Origin: Leptolyngbya sp. CCY15150
GTDB taxonomy: Bacteria; Cyanobacteriota; Cyanobacteriia; RECH01
Direction of reading: 5' to 3'
Length of the DNA stretch: 64,000 bases
Assembly (NCBI RefSeq): GCF_016888135.1
Contig: NZ_JACSWB010000278.1
Coordinates: forward strand, 62,001 to 126,000
In this document: in pieces, positions 46,447 to 55,748 of the stretch
How positions within the stretch are numbered: the stretch's first letter is position 1
Layout of the letters: each line of letters opens with the position of its first letter
Made by a program: the position numbers and the translations under genes
Notes under the pieces: model-generated
What the model was told of the DNA's origin: nothing
Seen by the model: the letters and a program-made list of their open reading frames with translations, nothing else
Databases searched by the model: none

Positions 46447-46908
46447 CTAGTCTTGGCTAGCCATATGGCGAATGATGTCACCTCGGGTCAAAATGCCGAC
46501 CAAGGTGCCGTCACTGTCTACCACGGGTAGGCGACGTACATGGCGCTCGTGCATGAGCTGGGCGGCGGCATTCAGTGGCTTACTGGGCGGCACGGTGACA
46601 CTTTCTTTGGTCATGACTTCGCCCACGGTTTGCCCCAAGGCTTTGTGGAGTTCGCGGTCGTAGCGAGCTGGATTTTCGAGATAGATGACGCTATCCAGCA
46701 GCATGATATAGGCGGGCGGGGTCACCCCCGTTTGCTGCCACATCAGATCGCTTTCGGAAATGACGCCGACCAGTTTGCCCTGATCGTCAACCACGGGCAA
46801 TCCACTAATGTGGCGCTCCGCCAAAATTTGAATTGCTTCTTTGAGGGGAGAGTTGGGATTGACCGTGATCGGATCCCGACTCATGACCTCGGCGACGGTT
46901 ATGGGCAT
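46447..46908 (-). CDS. CBS domain pair protein
   Basis: 153 residues, consisting only of two CBS repeats: VAEVMSRDPITV with GLPVVDDQGKLVGVISESDL, and VGEVMTKESVTV with RLPVVDSDGTLVGILTRGDI. The pair should bind adenine nucleotides in the central cleft. Free-standing CBS proteins can regulate enzymes or thioredoxins in photosynthetic cells. No partner is evident nearby. Confidence 0.93.
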   Translation of the reverse strand: MPITVAEVMSRDPITVNPNSPLKEAIQILAERHISGLPVVDDQGKLVGVISESDLMWQQTGVTPPAYIMLLDSVIYLENPARYDRELHKALGQTVGEVMTKESVTVPPSKPLNAAAQLMHERHVRRLPVVDSDGTLVGILTRGDIIRHMASQD

Positions 46909-47094
46909 AGTTGAACCTAAAGGGCGATGGATTATCTATGTTCCATTATTAAGGACGGTCGGGGATCAGCCCTGAGGGATTCACAGGTTGTTACATCCGA
47001 CACGGTTTTCCCCAGGGAGGGCGATCGCTCTTCACAAGTCACCGTTGGGGATTGGGTGGGATTGGGTAGGTGGCTTAGCTTAGGAATCCCTGCT

Positions 47095-48249
47095 CTACCC
47101 TAACGACTCGCAATAATGCTGCAGGATGGTGATGCAATGGGCGATCGCATCCAGGTGGGCGATCTCGTAGCCGTGGGTGTTTTCGGTGGGAAAGCTCAGG
47201 CAGGCGGCCCGCCCCACGTGACCGTTTTTCATGGCGATGGAGGCATCACTGCCAAAGCCGCTGAGGGCCGCGAGCTGCAGGGGGATCTGGGCAGCGATCG
47301 CCGCCTGTTGCAGCTCTTGGTTGAGCCCATCGTCATAGATCCCGTAGCCGTCCTGCACCAGCAGCACCGGGGCTGGCCCATCCTGCACCGGATATTCCAG
47401 CGACAGGGGGCAAATTTCTAAGGCAATCAGGGCGTCGAGGGTTTGAGACTGGGCAATCTGCCGGGCGATCGCTTCTAGGGTATTGCGGGGGACGGTGTCG
47501 TCTTGATCGAGAGACTGGAGCAGCCGCTGGCTGAAGCTTTGGGCGAAGTGCTGGGTGAAGTACAGCGCCCCGATCGCGCCCACTTCTTCCTTCGCGGAAG
47601 CAACGAGGTAGACATCCACGGCGGGCGATCGCAGGCCTTCGCCCAAGCCCAGCAAAATGGCTAGCGATGCCTTGTTGTCTAGGGTGTAGCTGGCGATGTG
47701 ATCCTGCAGGCGAAAGGGGCGCTTGCGGTGCTTGCCGATCACCATGCGGGTGCCGGGATGGATGCCCGCGGCCGCCAGCTCCTCGGGGGTACGCTTGGTT
47801 TCCACCCAGGCATCTTGCCAGCGGACAGTCTGATCGTCCTGGAGCACCTTTTGGGGTGATTCGTGGGACACATGGCGTGATCCAAAGCTGAGGATGCCGC
47901 TGACGGTGTGGCGATCGCCCAAAAGATCCACCACGCCCTCCCCATAGACCCAGGGAAAGGCACCGCCGAGCTTGCCCACCCGTACCCGTCCCTCGGCGTC
48001 AATGGTTTTCACCAAGCCGCCAATTTCGTCCTTATGGGCAGTGATGGCGATCGCCCGGCTAGAATCCTGCCCGGCCACGCGGGCGATCACATTTCCGGCT
48101 GGATCCTGCCAACAGTCGAGCCCGAGGGCGGTGAACTGCGCTCGCAAATAGCCATCAATCTCACCCTCAGCGCCGCTGGGGGAATGGTGCATCACCAGGG
48201 TTTCGATGACCTGGAAGAGGCGATCGCGATCGGTCATGGCTGGGGTCAT
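47095..48249 (-). CDS. M42 family metallopeptidase
   Basis: 384 residues, start overlapping the stop of queF (ATGA); an ATG four codons downstream is also possible. The family pattern includes the metal-site segments ITAHKDEIGGLV, YTLDNKASLAILLG and VASAKEEVGAIGA, plus a late GYEIAH motif with a His. M42 enzymes are large-shell aminopeptidases with two metal ions, often active on peptides or glutamyl substrates. The overlap with queF implies co-translation, but the two activities are not obviously linked. Confidence 0.92.
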   Translation of the reverse strand: MTPAMTDRDRLFQVIETLVMHHSPSGAEGEIDGYLRAQFTALGLDCWQDPAGNVIARVAGQDSSRAIAITAHKDEIGGLVKTIDAEGRVRVGKLGGAFPWVYGEGVVDLLGDRHTVSGILSFGSRHVSHESPQKVLQDDQTVRWQDAWVETKRTPEELAAAGIHPGTRMVIGKHRKRPFRLQDHIASYTLDNKASLAILLGLGEGLRSPAVDVYLVASAKEEVGAIGALYFTQHFAQSFSQRLLQSLDQDDTVPRNTLEAIARQIAQSQTLDALIALEICPLSLEYPVQDGPAPVLLVQDGYGIYDDGLNQELQQAAIAAQIPLQLAALSGFGSDASIAMKNGHVGRAACLSFPTENTHGYEIAHLDAIAHCITILQHYCESLG

Positions 48250-48695
48250 TGGGCTGGCTTTTGGTGATGAACTTCCACCACGGTATGCACGTTACCGCGA
48301 GGGGTGAAGTCGCCCTTGATGGTCATCTCTAGGGGATCGCAGGCGGCGACTAAATCGTCCAAAATCTGGTTCACCGATTCTTCGTGGGAGATGTAGCGAT
48401 CGCGATAGCTGTTGATATAGAGCTTAATGGCCTTCAGTTCCACCACCCGCTGGTTGGGTACATAGGTGACGTAGATGGTGGCAAAGTCGGGATAGCCGGA
48501 AAACGGACATTTGCAGGTAAATTCCGGCAGGCTGATGGCAATGGTATAGCGGCGGCCGGGACGGGGGTTGGGGAAGGTAATCAGGTTGCCTTCGGCGATT
48601 TCCCGTTCTCCATACTTGGGTTCATCGTTTTGGGCCGTAGCTTGGGTGTTGGGTTGATGGTCTACGGTGGTGGAGCTAGATGCAGGGTTAGTCAT
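48246..48695 (-). CDS. queF: NADPH-dependent 7-cyano-7-deazaguanine reductase
   Basis: 149 residues of the short, unimodular type. The CKCPFSGYPDFATIYVTY segment holds the catalytic cysteine and the following Asp; ELKAIKLYINSYRD and HEESVNQI give the substrate-binding Glu and His. QueF reduces preQ0 to preQ1 in the queuosine pathway. The first 25 residues are a variable leader. queA, which uses the next intermediate on tRNA, lies about 1.3 kb downstream. Confidence 0.96.
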   Translation of the reverse strand: MTNPASSSTTVDHQPNTQATAQNDEPKYGEREIAEGNLITFPNPRPGRRYTIAISLPEFTCKCPFSGYPDFATIYVTYVPNQRVVELKAIKLYINSYRDRYISHEESVNQILDDLVAACDPLEMTIKGDFTPRGNVHTVVEVHHQKPAQ

Positions 48696-49005
48696 GGCTT
48701 GCGTTGAGTCTAATTGGTTCTAGATATTAGGTGCATGGTCTACTTCTACCATCATCTCTTGATGGGCAGGTGTGGGGCAAGTCGTAACCAATTTCGCAAA
48801 AACGGGATCGATCGCTCAAATTTCAGCTACCCTAAGGTCAGTCTTTTCCGTCGATGTACATGTTCTGTCCAGGCACGCCTGCCTTGATTCAGTCCTTAGA
48901 TGTGGGCAGCGGATGAAGACTCACGGATGATCAAGGTTTCCCGGCTCCCCCGCCTTGCACCACCCAGTTGTTCAGCTCAGTATTCTAAGACAGCGTTTGT
49001 AACTG
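48696..49005. other. divergent intergenic region
   Basis: About 310 bases between queF (leftward) and the rightward hypothetical gene. I see no preQ1 riboswitch signature, no hairpin longer than 6 base pairs and no clear promoter motifs. Confidence 0.55.
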
Positions 49006-49578
49006 ATGGCACCCAAACTTCACTCTCAAACCACTCCGTCTGTGACTCCGCCTGCTGCAAGCGGGGGAAATGGCTACGCGCCCTCTGTCCCCATTTCAGT
49101 CTACCGGCAGCTTGCGGCGGAGCTAGAAACCACCAAAGGTCAACTCATTTCCGTCAGCCATAAAAACCAGCAACTCATCCAGCACAATCAGCAACTGCAG
49201 CAGGCTCTTACCAGCCTAGTGCAGTCAGCGTTGATGGTGCAGCCCTTGGTGGGCGGTACGGCTGCACCATCTACTGCGGCAGCTTCTCCCCCATCAGCTC
49301 CATCTGCCCCGGCCCCATCAGCTCCGACAGCATCGGCCAGGCCCATGGCGGAACCGTCATCTGCGACAGGCCAAGCGCCATCGGCTCCTGATCTACCCAG
49401 CTTCGATGCCTTCTTTACGGAGCAGACCGAAGCCCCCCAGCCTGCAGAAACTCGTCAGCCTCGGAGTATGAATGGACTTTGGCTGACGCTGGTGATTGTG
49501 GTGGTGATGCTCACCGCCTTTGGAGCTGGTTTCTTAGTGGTGCGTCCGCTGCTGCAAAATAATGGCAGCGATCGCTAG
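49006..49578 (+). CDS. hypothetical protein with coiled coil and C-terminal membrane anchor
   Basis: 190 residues. An N-terminal low-complexity part (1-25) is followed by a short coiled coil (about 30-70, LETTKGQLISVSHKNQQLIQ), a long alanine/proline/serine linker (80-150) and a C-terminal membrane segment (about 155-180, LWLTLVIVVVMLTAFGAGFLVV). It looks like a tail-anchored protein. No family is recognised. Convergent with the SRPBCC gene, with 2 bases between stops. Confidence 0.7.
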   Translation: MAPKLHSQTTPSVTPPAASGGNGYAPSVPISVYRQLAAELETTKGQLISVSHKNQQLIQHNQQLQQALTSLVQSALMVQPLVGGTAAPSTAAASPPSAPSAPAPSAPTASARPMAEPSSATGQAPSAPDLPSFDAFFTEQTEAPQPAETRQPRSMNGLWLTLVIVVVMLTAFGAGFLVVRPLLQNNGSDR

Positions 49579-49580
49579 GG

Positions 49581-50027
49581 CTACAGCTCGCAGTAGCGCT
49601 GGGTGACCTGATGCCGGTAGGCGAATAATCGATCAAGCTGGGCTTGGACAAACCAACCGCCCATGAGATCGCTAACCCAACCGCCGGGTAGGGAAAAGGC
49701 GATCGCATCCGTGAGCCGAGTATGATCGCCCTCGGCTTTGAACTGATGGCGATGTTGCCAGTAGGCGAAGGGGCCGGTGACCTGTTCGTCGATAAATTCT
49801 TCGTAGAGATCGCAGGCGGTATGGCGGGCCAGCCAGCGCAGGGGAATGGGCCCCAGGAAAAGCTGAAATTCACTTTCCGCACCCACCCCCAGGCCGCCCT
49901 CACGCCGCACTACAGACACGGCCTGCCAGGGCGGGGTGAGCAGGTCTAGCACATCAGGGCGTTCGTGGAACTCCCAAACGGTGCTGGCGGGGGCTTGGAT
50001 CAGACTGGAACGGGAAAAGTTCATCAT
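49581..50027 (-). CDS. SRPBCC (START/polyketide cyclase-like) family protein
   Basis: 148 residues from the ATG at 50027 (a TTG three codons upstream is possible). The pattern FSRSSLIQAPASTVWEFHERPDVLDLLTPP at the start, the central FIDEQVTGPFAYWQHRHQF and the C-terminal LDRLFAYRHQVTQR are typical of small cyanobacterial SRPBCC proteins that bind hydrophobic ligands. Its stop is 15 bases past the queA stop region on the same strand; ligand unknown. Confidence 0.88.
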   Translation of the reverse strand: MMNFSRSSLIQAPASTVWEFHERPDVLDLLTPPWQAVSVVRREGGLGVGAESEFQLFLGPIPLRWLARHTACDLYEEFIDEQVTGPFAYWQHRHQFKAEGDHTRLTDAIAFSLPGGWVSDLMGGWFVQAQLDRLFAYRHQVTQRYCEL

Positions 50028-50042
50028 GGGGTTCAAGGGGCG

Positions 50043-51194
50043 TCACAGGGGTGGGGCTAGGTCAGGAGATGCATCTATGCGGGCTTCGGGCAAGATCAGC
50101 ATGGCATCCCCAAAGGAATAAAAGCGGTAGGCTTGGGCGATCGCGTCTTGGTAGAGCGACAGCAGCCGTTCGCGGCCAATTAAGGCGCTGACTAGCATCA
50201 TCAAGCTTGATTTGGGCAAGTGGAAGTTGGTAATCATGCCGTCAACCACCTGCCAGGTGTAGCCGGGATAGATAAATAAATTGGTTTTGCCGGAGAAAGG
50301 CTGTAGGTGCCCCGATTGGGCTGCCCCTTCAAGGGCCCGCACCACCGTTGTTCCCACTGCAAAAACGCGGCCGCCTTGGGCCTTCGTGCGGGCGATCGCC
50401 TCCACGGTTTCTGGGGAAATATCCAGCCACTCGCCATGCATTTGGTGGTTGGTGATCACCTCCGCCTCCACGGGGCGAAAGGTGCCCACGCCCACATGCA
50501 GCGTCAGGTAGGTATGGTTAATGCCAGCGGATTGTAGGGTTTCGAAGAGTTCTGGGGTAAAGTGCAGACCAGCCGTGGGCGCGGCAACGGCTCCCGGACG
50601 CTCGGCGTAGACGGTTTGATATTGCTCGGGCTCGGCGGTGCTTTCGGTGATGTAGGGCGGTAGGGGAATCTTGCCCAGGTCATCGAGGAGCGACAGCAGC
50701 GATCGCCCTGGTGGGGTTTGAAATTCAATAATCCGCCCGCTGGTTTCGGGATCGACCTCTTGGATCGTGCCGACGAGGGTTAAGGACGGATCTTGGTCGG
50801 GATTGCCAAAGGTGATCTGGGCACCGGGGCGCAGCCGCCGTCCGGGGCGCACCAGGGCGAGCCATTGGTTCACCCCCCGTTCCTCCAAGAGTAAAATTTC
50901 CGCCGCCGCCCCACCGGGTTTGCGGCCATAGAGACGGGCGGGCAGCACACGGGTATTGTTGAGTACCAGTAAGTCCCCAGGTTTTAACCACTGCGGTAAG
51001 TTGTAGAAATGCTGATGCTCATGGGTGGTGGTCGAGTTGACTACGAGCAGCCGAGAGCGATCGCGGGGGACGACTGGATTTTGGGCAATTCGCTCCTCCG
51101 GAAGGTGGTAATCATAGGCCGAGAGCGATCGATCCAGGTCATTAGATGGGTTTGATGGCACAGGTGGTGGCGTGGCCAAACTGTCGTAGGTCAT
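50043..51194 (-). CDS. queA: S-adenosylmethionine:tRNA ribosyltransferase-isomerase
   Basis: 383 residues. Segments [65 protein letters not shown] and [18 protein letters not shown] are diagnostic of QueA. The enzyme transfers ribosyl from SAM to preQ1 in tRNA, giving epoxyqueuosine. The C-terminus has the family's GDAMLI. It is probably co-transcribed with the SRPBCC gene downstream. Confidence 0.98.
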   Translation of the reverse strand: MTYDSLATPPPVPSNPSNDLDRSLSAYDYHLPEERIAQNPVVPRDRSRLLVVNSTTTHEHQHFYNLPQWLKPGDLLVLNNTRVLPARLYGRKPGGAAAEILLLEERGVNQWLALVRPGRRLRPGAQITFGNPDQDPSLTLVGTIQEVDPETSGRIIEFQTPPGRSLLSLLDDLGKIPLPPYITESTAEPEQYQTVYAERPGAVAAPTAGLHFTPELFETLQSAGINHTYLTLHVGVGTFRPVEAEVITNHQMHGEWLDISPETVEAIARTKAQGGRVFAVGTTVVRALEGAAQSGHLQPFSGKTNLFIYPGYTWQVVDGMITNFHLPKSSLMMLVSALIGRERLLSLYQDAIAQAYRFYSFGDAMLILPEARIDASPDLAPPL

Positions 51195-51272
51195 AGAAGA
51201 GAGTGCGGTTCACTAAAATGTTGGGGTTAGGTGGCCTAGAATGCCCCAATCCGTTAGGTTGAAGCAGCAAGG

Positions 51273-51332
51273 GGTGCTGATTAGCATATCGCACCGTTCC
51301 TAAGGATGGGTTAGCACAACCCAACAAAACAA
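51273..51332. repeat. degenerate intergenic repeats upstream of queA
   Basis: GGTGC and GCACC pair around 51273-51298, followed by GATGGGTTAGCACAACCCAAC (51308-51328), in which GGGTT and AACCC form a small hairpin. The second motif resembles short genome-wide repeats commonly seen between cyanobacterial genes. Confidence 0.5.
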
Positions 51333-51455
51333 GGGAAGGGTTAACCCGGCTAATACCCAGAAAATCCAGAACTTGGGTGGACTTCCCCATAGTAAGTCGG
51401 GTGCTTCTCCCCTACTCACCCCTGTCTAAAGGAACCACAATGAGAACAGGGAGAA

Positions 51456-51872
51456 ATGAGGCTCAACTTCGAGCAAAAAGATATGGAATACCTTTACTAT
51501 CTAGCCAACGCCAGCTTAGTGCTTCGGGTGATCGAACGTCTACACAACACCACCTGGCTGCCAGTACAGTTTATGACCGTGATCCACCAAATTGATGGAT
51601 GGGTGGTGAAAGTTAAGATCGATGGATGCCTTGATGCTCAGCGCCACGGAGACTTTCAGGCGTTTCTTGCTGAACTTGGCATTCCCAGTGAACCCGATAT
51701 CCGCGTGCGCATGGCGCTGTGGGGTCTGGAAAATGGACAATCGCCAGTAGACGTGATGCGTCGCTACCAAGTGGCTGTGGTGTCCCATGGGCAGCCCGAC
51801 CGCAATGAAATTGAAGAATTTCGCCGTCAGTTTGTGCAAGGTCTTGGCTACTGCCCAGAAACGCTAGCCTAA
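51456..51872 (+). CDS. conserved-looking hypothetical protein
   Basis: 138 residues with a good RBS (AGGGAGAA) directly before the ATG. It is a small alpha/beta protein, with FEQKDMEYLYYLANASLVLRVIERL at the start, a charged middle (VVKVKIDGCLDAQRHGDF) and C-terminal VRMALWGLENGQSPVDVMRRYQ. It looks like a single folded domain with no membrane segment. I do not recognise a family. Convergent with the YraN gene, with adjacent stops. Confidence 0.7.
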   Translation: MRLNFEQKDMEYLYYLANASLVLRVIERLHNTTWLPVQFMTVIHQIDGWVVKVKIDGCLDAQRHGDFQAFLAELGIPSEPDIRVRMALWGLENGQSPVDVMRRYQVAVVSHGQPDRNEIEEFRRQFVQGLGYCPETLA

Positions 51873-52400
51873 TCACAAGCCCTCATCAAAAGCATTGACG
51901 ATGTAATCTAGGGTGAGCCAGTCGTTGTCGTAGATGACCGGTATCCCAAGTTGAATAGAGACTGGTTGACTGGTTTGACCATCAGCACTGCCTGGAGAGA
52001 TCGGGCGGTGCTGTTTTGCATCTGGCTGTTTTGCGTTAACAGGGGGCGATCGCCGCAGGACAAGGGCAACATCAAAGCGGCAGTCCATATCGCTCAGGTG
52101 AGGATAGCGGGATAGAAACAGCTCTGCGGCTCGGCCCAGTTTAATTTTCTTGCCAGGGGTGATCGCCAATCGTCCGTCGGCATCCCAGTTGCCAGTGCTG
52201 CGGGTTTTCACTTCCACGAAGGATAGGGTGCCACGGCTGCGTCCGTCGGAGCGATAGGCCACTAGGTCTAGCTCACCCCATTGGCAGCGCCAGCGCCGCT
52301 GTAAAATCGTCCAACCTTCTTGGATCAGCCACTGGGCTACCAAGCGTTCACCGCGATCGCCTAATGCTGCTCGGTCTTGCTGCTTGCTGTCATCTCCCAT
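51873..52400 (-). CDS. YraN/UPF0102 family endonuclease-like protein
   Basis: 175 residues. The N-terminal [26 protein letters not shown] and the VEVKTRS motif match the UPF0102/YraN family, which has a restriction-endonuclease-like (Holliday-junction-resolvase-like) fold. A polar insert in the C-terminal half (about 115-150) is longer than usual. The biological role is unknown. The opposite neighbour is the hypothetical gene; a tandem repeat lies in the promoter space to the pentapeptide gene. Confidence 0.9.
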   Translation of the reverse strand: MGDDSKQQDRAALGDRGERLVAQWLIQEGWTILQRRWRCQWGELDLVAYRSDGRSRGTLSFVEVKTRSTGNWDADGRLAITPGKKIKLGRAAELFLSRYPHLSDMDCRFDVALVLRRSPPVNAKQPDAKQHRPISPGSADGQTSQPVSIQLGIPVIYDNDWLTLDYIVNAFDEGL

Positions 52401-52414
52401 GCTTGACCTCCTCT

Positions 52415-52442
52415 GTCTACTGATCGAAGTCTACTGATCGAA
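52415..52442. repeat. perfect 14-base tandem repeat
   Basis: GTCTACTGATCGAA occurs at 52415-52428 and immediately again at 52429-52442, in the divergent promoter space between yraN and the pentapeptide gene. Confidence 0.8.
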
Positions 52443-52498
52443 CGATCCTGCCCCAGATTCCGGTAGTATCAGGATACAGCGTCGCGTTGAACAAGGGT

Positions 52499-53065
52499 AT
52501 GGAACGTTTTCCAGTAGGTCGAAATCTCCGACAAGTGGTTGTCCGTTTTCAGGCCATGGGGCAGGTTCTTCGTCAGCAATGGCACCGATTAGGGGCGATC
52601 GCCCTGGTGGGAATCTTAGGGGGAGCGATCGCCCTAACCTTTTATCCTGGTAAGGCTTGGGCAGAAGACTACACCAAGCAAAACCTAGTGGATTCAGATT
52701 TTTCCCATCGTGTTTTGACGGACTCTAGTTTTACCAAAGCCAATCTGCGTAACAGTGATCTCAGCTATTCAGACCTGCGTGGGGTTAGCTTTTTTGGCGC
52801 AAACTTAGAAAACACAAATCTAGAAGGTGCGGATCTTAGCTACGCGACCCTCGATACGGCTCGTCTAGTCCGCTCGAATTTGACCAACGCGGTACTCGAA
52901 GGTGCCTTTGCCTTTAATACAAAGTTTGATGGTGCCACCATTAGCGGGGCAGATTTCACCGATGTGCTGCTGCGGGGCGATGTTCAGGAACAGCTTTGTG
53001 ACATGGCGTCAGGCACCAATCCCACCACCGGACGCGATACCCGCGAAAGTTTGAGCTGTTATTAA
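52499..53065 (+). CDS. secreted pentapeptide-repeat protein
   Basis: 188 residues from the ATG at 52499 (TTG at 52487 less likely). A basic N-terminus and hydrophobic stretch (about 24-48, LGAIALVGILGGAIALTFYP) end in a likely AWA cleavage site, so it is exported to the lumen or periplasm. Pentapeptide repeats (A-[D/N]-L-x-x) run from about 60 to 145 (ANLRNSDLSYSDLRGVSFFGANLENTNL). The short C-terminus has two cysteines. Lumenal pentapeptide proteins are typical of cyanobacteria; function unknown. Confidence 0.9.
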   Translation: MERFPVGRNLRQVVVRFQAMGQVLRQQWHRLGAIALVGILGGAIALTFYPGKAWAEDYTKQNLVDSDFSHRVLTDSSFTKANLRNSDLSYSDLRGVSFFGANLENTNLEGADLSYATLDTARLVRSNLTNAVLEGAFAFNTKFDGATISGADFTDVLLRGDVQEQLCDMASGTNPTTGRDTRESLSCY

Positions 53066-53095
53066 TCAGATATTGATCAGAAATGGATGACGGCA

Positions 53096-53124
53096 TTCCG
53101 CAGGCCAAGCCACAGCCTGCGGAA
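53096..53124. terminator. bidirectional hairpin terminator between convergent genes
   Basis: A perfect 10-base stem TTCCGCAGGC (53096-53105) / GCCTGCGGAA (53115-53124) with a 9-base loop, placed between the stop codons of the pentapeptide gene and sucrose synthase. It can serve both directions, although the flanking U-tracts are weak. Confidence 0.75.
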
Positions 53125-53140
53125 CGCGTTCTACTTGAGG

Positions 53141-55561
53141 TTACGCCTGCATATGTTTTTCCAACAGGCTCTTCGCCATGGGTTTGTAGAGCAGGTGGAA
53201 CAGCATTTCAATGTACCGCAGCATATCTTCGCGGTTTTCTTGAGAGGTGTAGTTCCAGAAGCCGTAGATTTTGGAGAGCGAGAGGAGTTTGGTGGCGTGG
53301 ATCTTCCAGGTGTAGGTACTGTAGACCCGGTCGATGCCCCGCTGGGAGATCTCTTTCCAATAGTCGGGTTTATGCTCACACTTCGATAGGAAGTCGAGAA
53401 TGACCTCCGCCATGTCTTCGTGGTGGGTGGGGTTAATGTAAAACCCGTTGTGCTTGTCTTGGATAATTTCCAGCGGCCCACCAAACCGGGTGCCGAAGGT
53501 GGGTAATCCGGAGATCATCGCTTCCAAAATGGTGAGACCAAAGGCTTCAAACAGGGCAGGCTGCACGAAGATGCCTTGGCGATCGGCAATGACGCGATAG
53601 ACTTCCCCCGAATCGGTCTTAGGTAGCCGCACCCCTAGCCAGCGTATTTTCCCCTGCAGATTGTACTGATCAATGATGTGATACAGCTTCTCAATTTCGC
53701 TGATTTCTTCGCGATCGGTGGAATCCTCGGTGCGCAGCTTACCGGCAATCAGGATCAAATTGCACTGTTCTTGGAGGGCTTCGCTTTTGCCAAAACATTC
53801 TGCTAAGCCGGTGAGATTTTTGATCCGATCCAGCCGGGCCATGGAGAACAGAGGACGCTTGTTAGGGTCATCTAGGGTGCCGAAGATGGCGGCTGGATCG
53901 TTGTCGGTAAACAGGAGCTTGTCGAGGCGATCGCGATCGCCCGGCACTCGATCTTCGCTGCGGTGATAGGGGAAATAGACGGTTTCATTGACGCCCGGCG
54001 GCACCACGTTAAATTTGGGGCTAAACAGATCAATGCCATTCACCACGTGGTACAGCTCCGGCATGGTGAAGCGATGGTAGGACTCGTATTGACCCACACT
54101 TTCCTTCGTGCCTACAATTTCTTGGTAGGTACTGCTAACCACAAAGTTGGCGGAGTTCATGGCAATCAGATCGGCCGTGAACTGGATGGAGAAGTGATAC
54201 TGCTCTTCTAGATCCTGCCAATAGAGGTTGCTGAACAGATATTTCGACTTTTCGAGGGCATGGGCAATGATGCACTGAGTTACCTTGAGCCGTCGGGCCA
54301 GCAGGAAGCTGACGAGGTTGCCATCTGAGTAGTTGCCGATAATCAAATCGGGCTTGCCTTGAAACTCCGCCAGCAGCTCCCGTTCGGCATCAATGGCAAA
54401 GGTTTCTAAATAGGGCCAAATCTCAAAGCGCGAGATCCAGTTTTGGGTGTACTTGGGATTAAATTCCCGGAACGGAACCCGCAGAATCCAGGCGTTGTGG
54501 GTGGCGTGGATTTTCTCCAGCCGTTGGTTACACAGCGTATCTTCGCAGTTGGGCAGCAGGCGCGTCAGCACAATCACCTTGGGATAGGCCGATTGCACAT
54601 CCAGACCCGCCAGGCTAATCTCTTCCTGAAGCTGCTGCTCGATACTGCGCACTTGATCCAGCACATAGACCACCTGTCCGCCGGTATCGGGGCGGCCCAG
54701 CACCCCTTCTTGGCCAAACCAGCCATGGGGAGACAGCAACACCACGCGGAAGATCATGGGAATCCGCGAGATGAAGGTTTCTAGGGCTTGGTGGTCGGGG
54801 GAGTCGATCAGGCTGTCCAGCATGTCTAAGGTTTCGCGCACCCGTCCTGCGGTGTTGCCCCAGCCGGGTTCAAACCCTAGTTCCTGCAGCTCAAATCGGA
54901 ATTTGTTGTAGGGTTCGTTGGTGTCATAGCGACTGACAAAGTTAATGGCGCGCTTAATTTGGCTGGAAAGCTGCTGCTGGGATTGGATGCGACCATTAAT
55001 CAGCAGTTGGGTGCCGTTATGGCGGTGCAGGCTGAGGAATTTATACAGCGCCTCTAGCCACTGGGTGGGATCCTGGAAGAGCTTACTCGACATAAACCGG
55101 TTCAGGTAGTCTACGCCCTTGCCGATATTTTTTGAGTCGCGGATGGCGGGGGAGTAGTCGTAGAAAGGTTCGAAGTCGATTTCTAGGACGTCTCCCTCTT
55201 GGGGATGGTGGCGGTTGACGAAGCGATCGCGTAGGTCTAGCAAGTCCTGGGGCGTCATCGGTTCAATCGTTAGGTCTTCAAAGACCCAATAGGCCTGCTC
55301 GTTGGCAATTTTGGGGCGGATGATTAAACAAAGGCTCTCCTGCTCTAGGATGATTTCCTGGACATAGTAGATGAGTTTGCTGAGGTGAGACTGCTGACGA
55401 AAGTCCTCTGACCTGTCGTAGGTGTTGCAATAGTCTGAGAAGGCGGTGAGAATATCGTTGCGCAGCAGGTAGCGCTGGTCTCGTTTCCGCAGTTCGCTGG
55501 CAAACTGACGTAGGTCGGTACGTTCGTTGCTGTCTAGGACGGCTTGGATCAATTCGGACAT
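53141..55561 (-). CDS. susA: sucrose synthase
   Basis: 806 residues. The N-terminal regulatory part (about 1-270) is present, followed by the GT-B catalytic halves: SPHGWFGQEGVLGRPDTGGQVVYVLD, GNYSDGNLVSFLLARRL, HALEKSKYLFSN, NGIDLFSPKFNVVPPGVNE, and the GT4 E-x7-E motif in FEAFGLTILEAMISGLP. The enzyme reversibly converts sucrose and a nucleoside diphosphate to nucleotide sugar and fructose, mostly sucrose breakdown in filamentous species. A 10-base hairpin lies 144 bases upstream, and a long gene-free region beyond it. Confidence 0.97.
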   Translation of the reverse strand: MSELIQAVLDSNERTDLRQFASELRKRDQRYLLRNDILTAFSDYCNTYDRSEDFRQQSHLSKLIYYVQEIILEQESLCLIIRPKIANEQAYWVFEDLTIEPMTPQDLLDLRDRFVNRHHPQEGDVLEIDFEPFYDYSPAIRDSKNIGKGVDYLNRFMSSKLFQDPTQWLEALYKFLSLHRHNGTQLLINGRIQSQQQLSSQIKRAINFVSRYDTNEPYNKFRFELQELGFEPGWGNTAGRVRETLDMLDSLIDSPDHQALETFISRIPMIFRVVLLSPHGWFGQEGVLGRPDTGGQVVYVLDQVRSIEQQLQEEISLAGLDVQSAYPKVIVLTRLLPNCEDTLCNQRLEKIHATHNAWILRVPFREFNPKYTQNWISRFEIWPYLETFAIDAERELLAEFQGKPDLIIGNYSDGNLVSFLLARRLKVTQCIIAHALEKSKYLFSNLYWQDLEEQYHFSIQFTADLIAMNSANFVVSSTYQEIVGTKESVGQYESYHRFTMPELYHVVNGIDLFSPKFNVVPPGVNETVYFPYHRSEDRVPGDRDRLDKLLFTDNDPAAIFGTLDDPNKRPLFSMARLDRIKNLTGLAECFGKSEALQEQCNLILIAGKLRTEDSTDREEISEIEKLYHIIDQYNLQGKIRWLGVRLPKTDSGEVYRVIADRQGIFVQPALFEAFGLTILEAMISGLPTFGTRFGGPLEIIQDKHNGFYINPTHHEDMAEVILDFLSKCEHKPDYWKEISQRGIDRVYSTYTWKIHATKLLSLSKIYGFWNYTSQENREDMLRYIEMLFHLLYKPMAKSLLEKHMQA

Positions 55562-55704
55562 TGGCGATTCCCCTTAAAATGCTGTGAATTTAAAGTACAT
55601 GTGGTGAAGAATCTCCCGGTGGATCGTTGAGATCTGAGGAGAGATGCGGTCAGAAGTCCCAAGATGGTTGGGTGATAGGCCAGAGCCGGACTGCGTTTAG
55701 GTGC

Positions 55705-55729
55705 GACTGTAGCCACCTAGGCTACAGTC
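55705..55729 (-). promoter_or_regulatory. perfect 10-base hairpin in the susA leader
   Basis: GACTGTAGCC (55705-55714) / GGCTACAGTC (55720-55729) with the loop ACCTA, starting 144 bases upstream of the susA start. No U-tract follows on the minus strand. It may be a leader hairpin or an operator. Confidence 0.6.
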
Positions 55730-55748
55730 TGGCAGACGTTTGGCGTTC

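Noticed and set aside
48846-48870. LexA-like sequence (GTACATGTTC) upstream of the 49006 gene
   Set aside because: Spacing does not fit the cyanobacterial LexA box.
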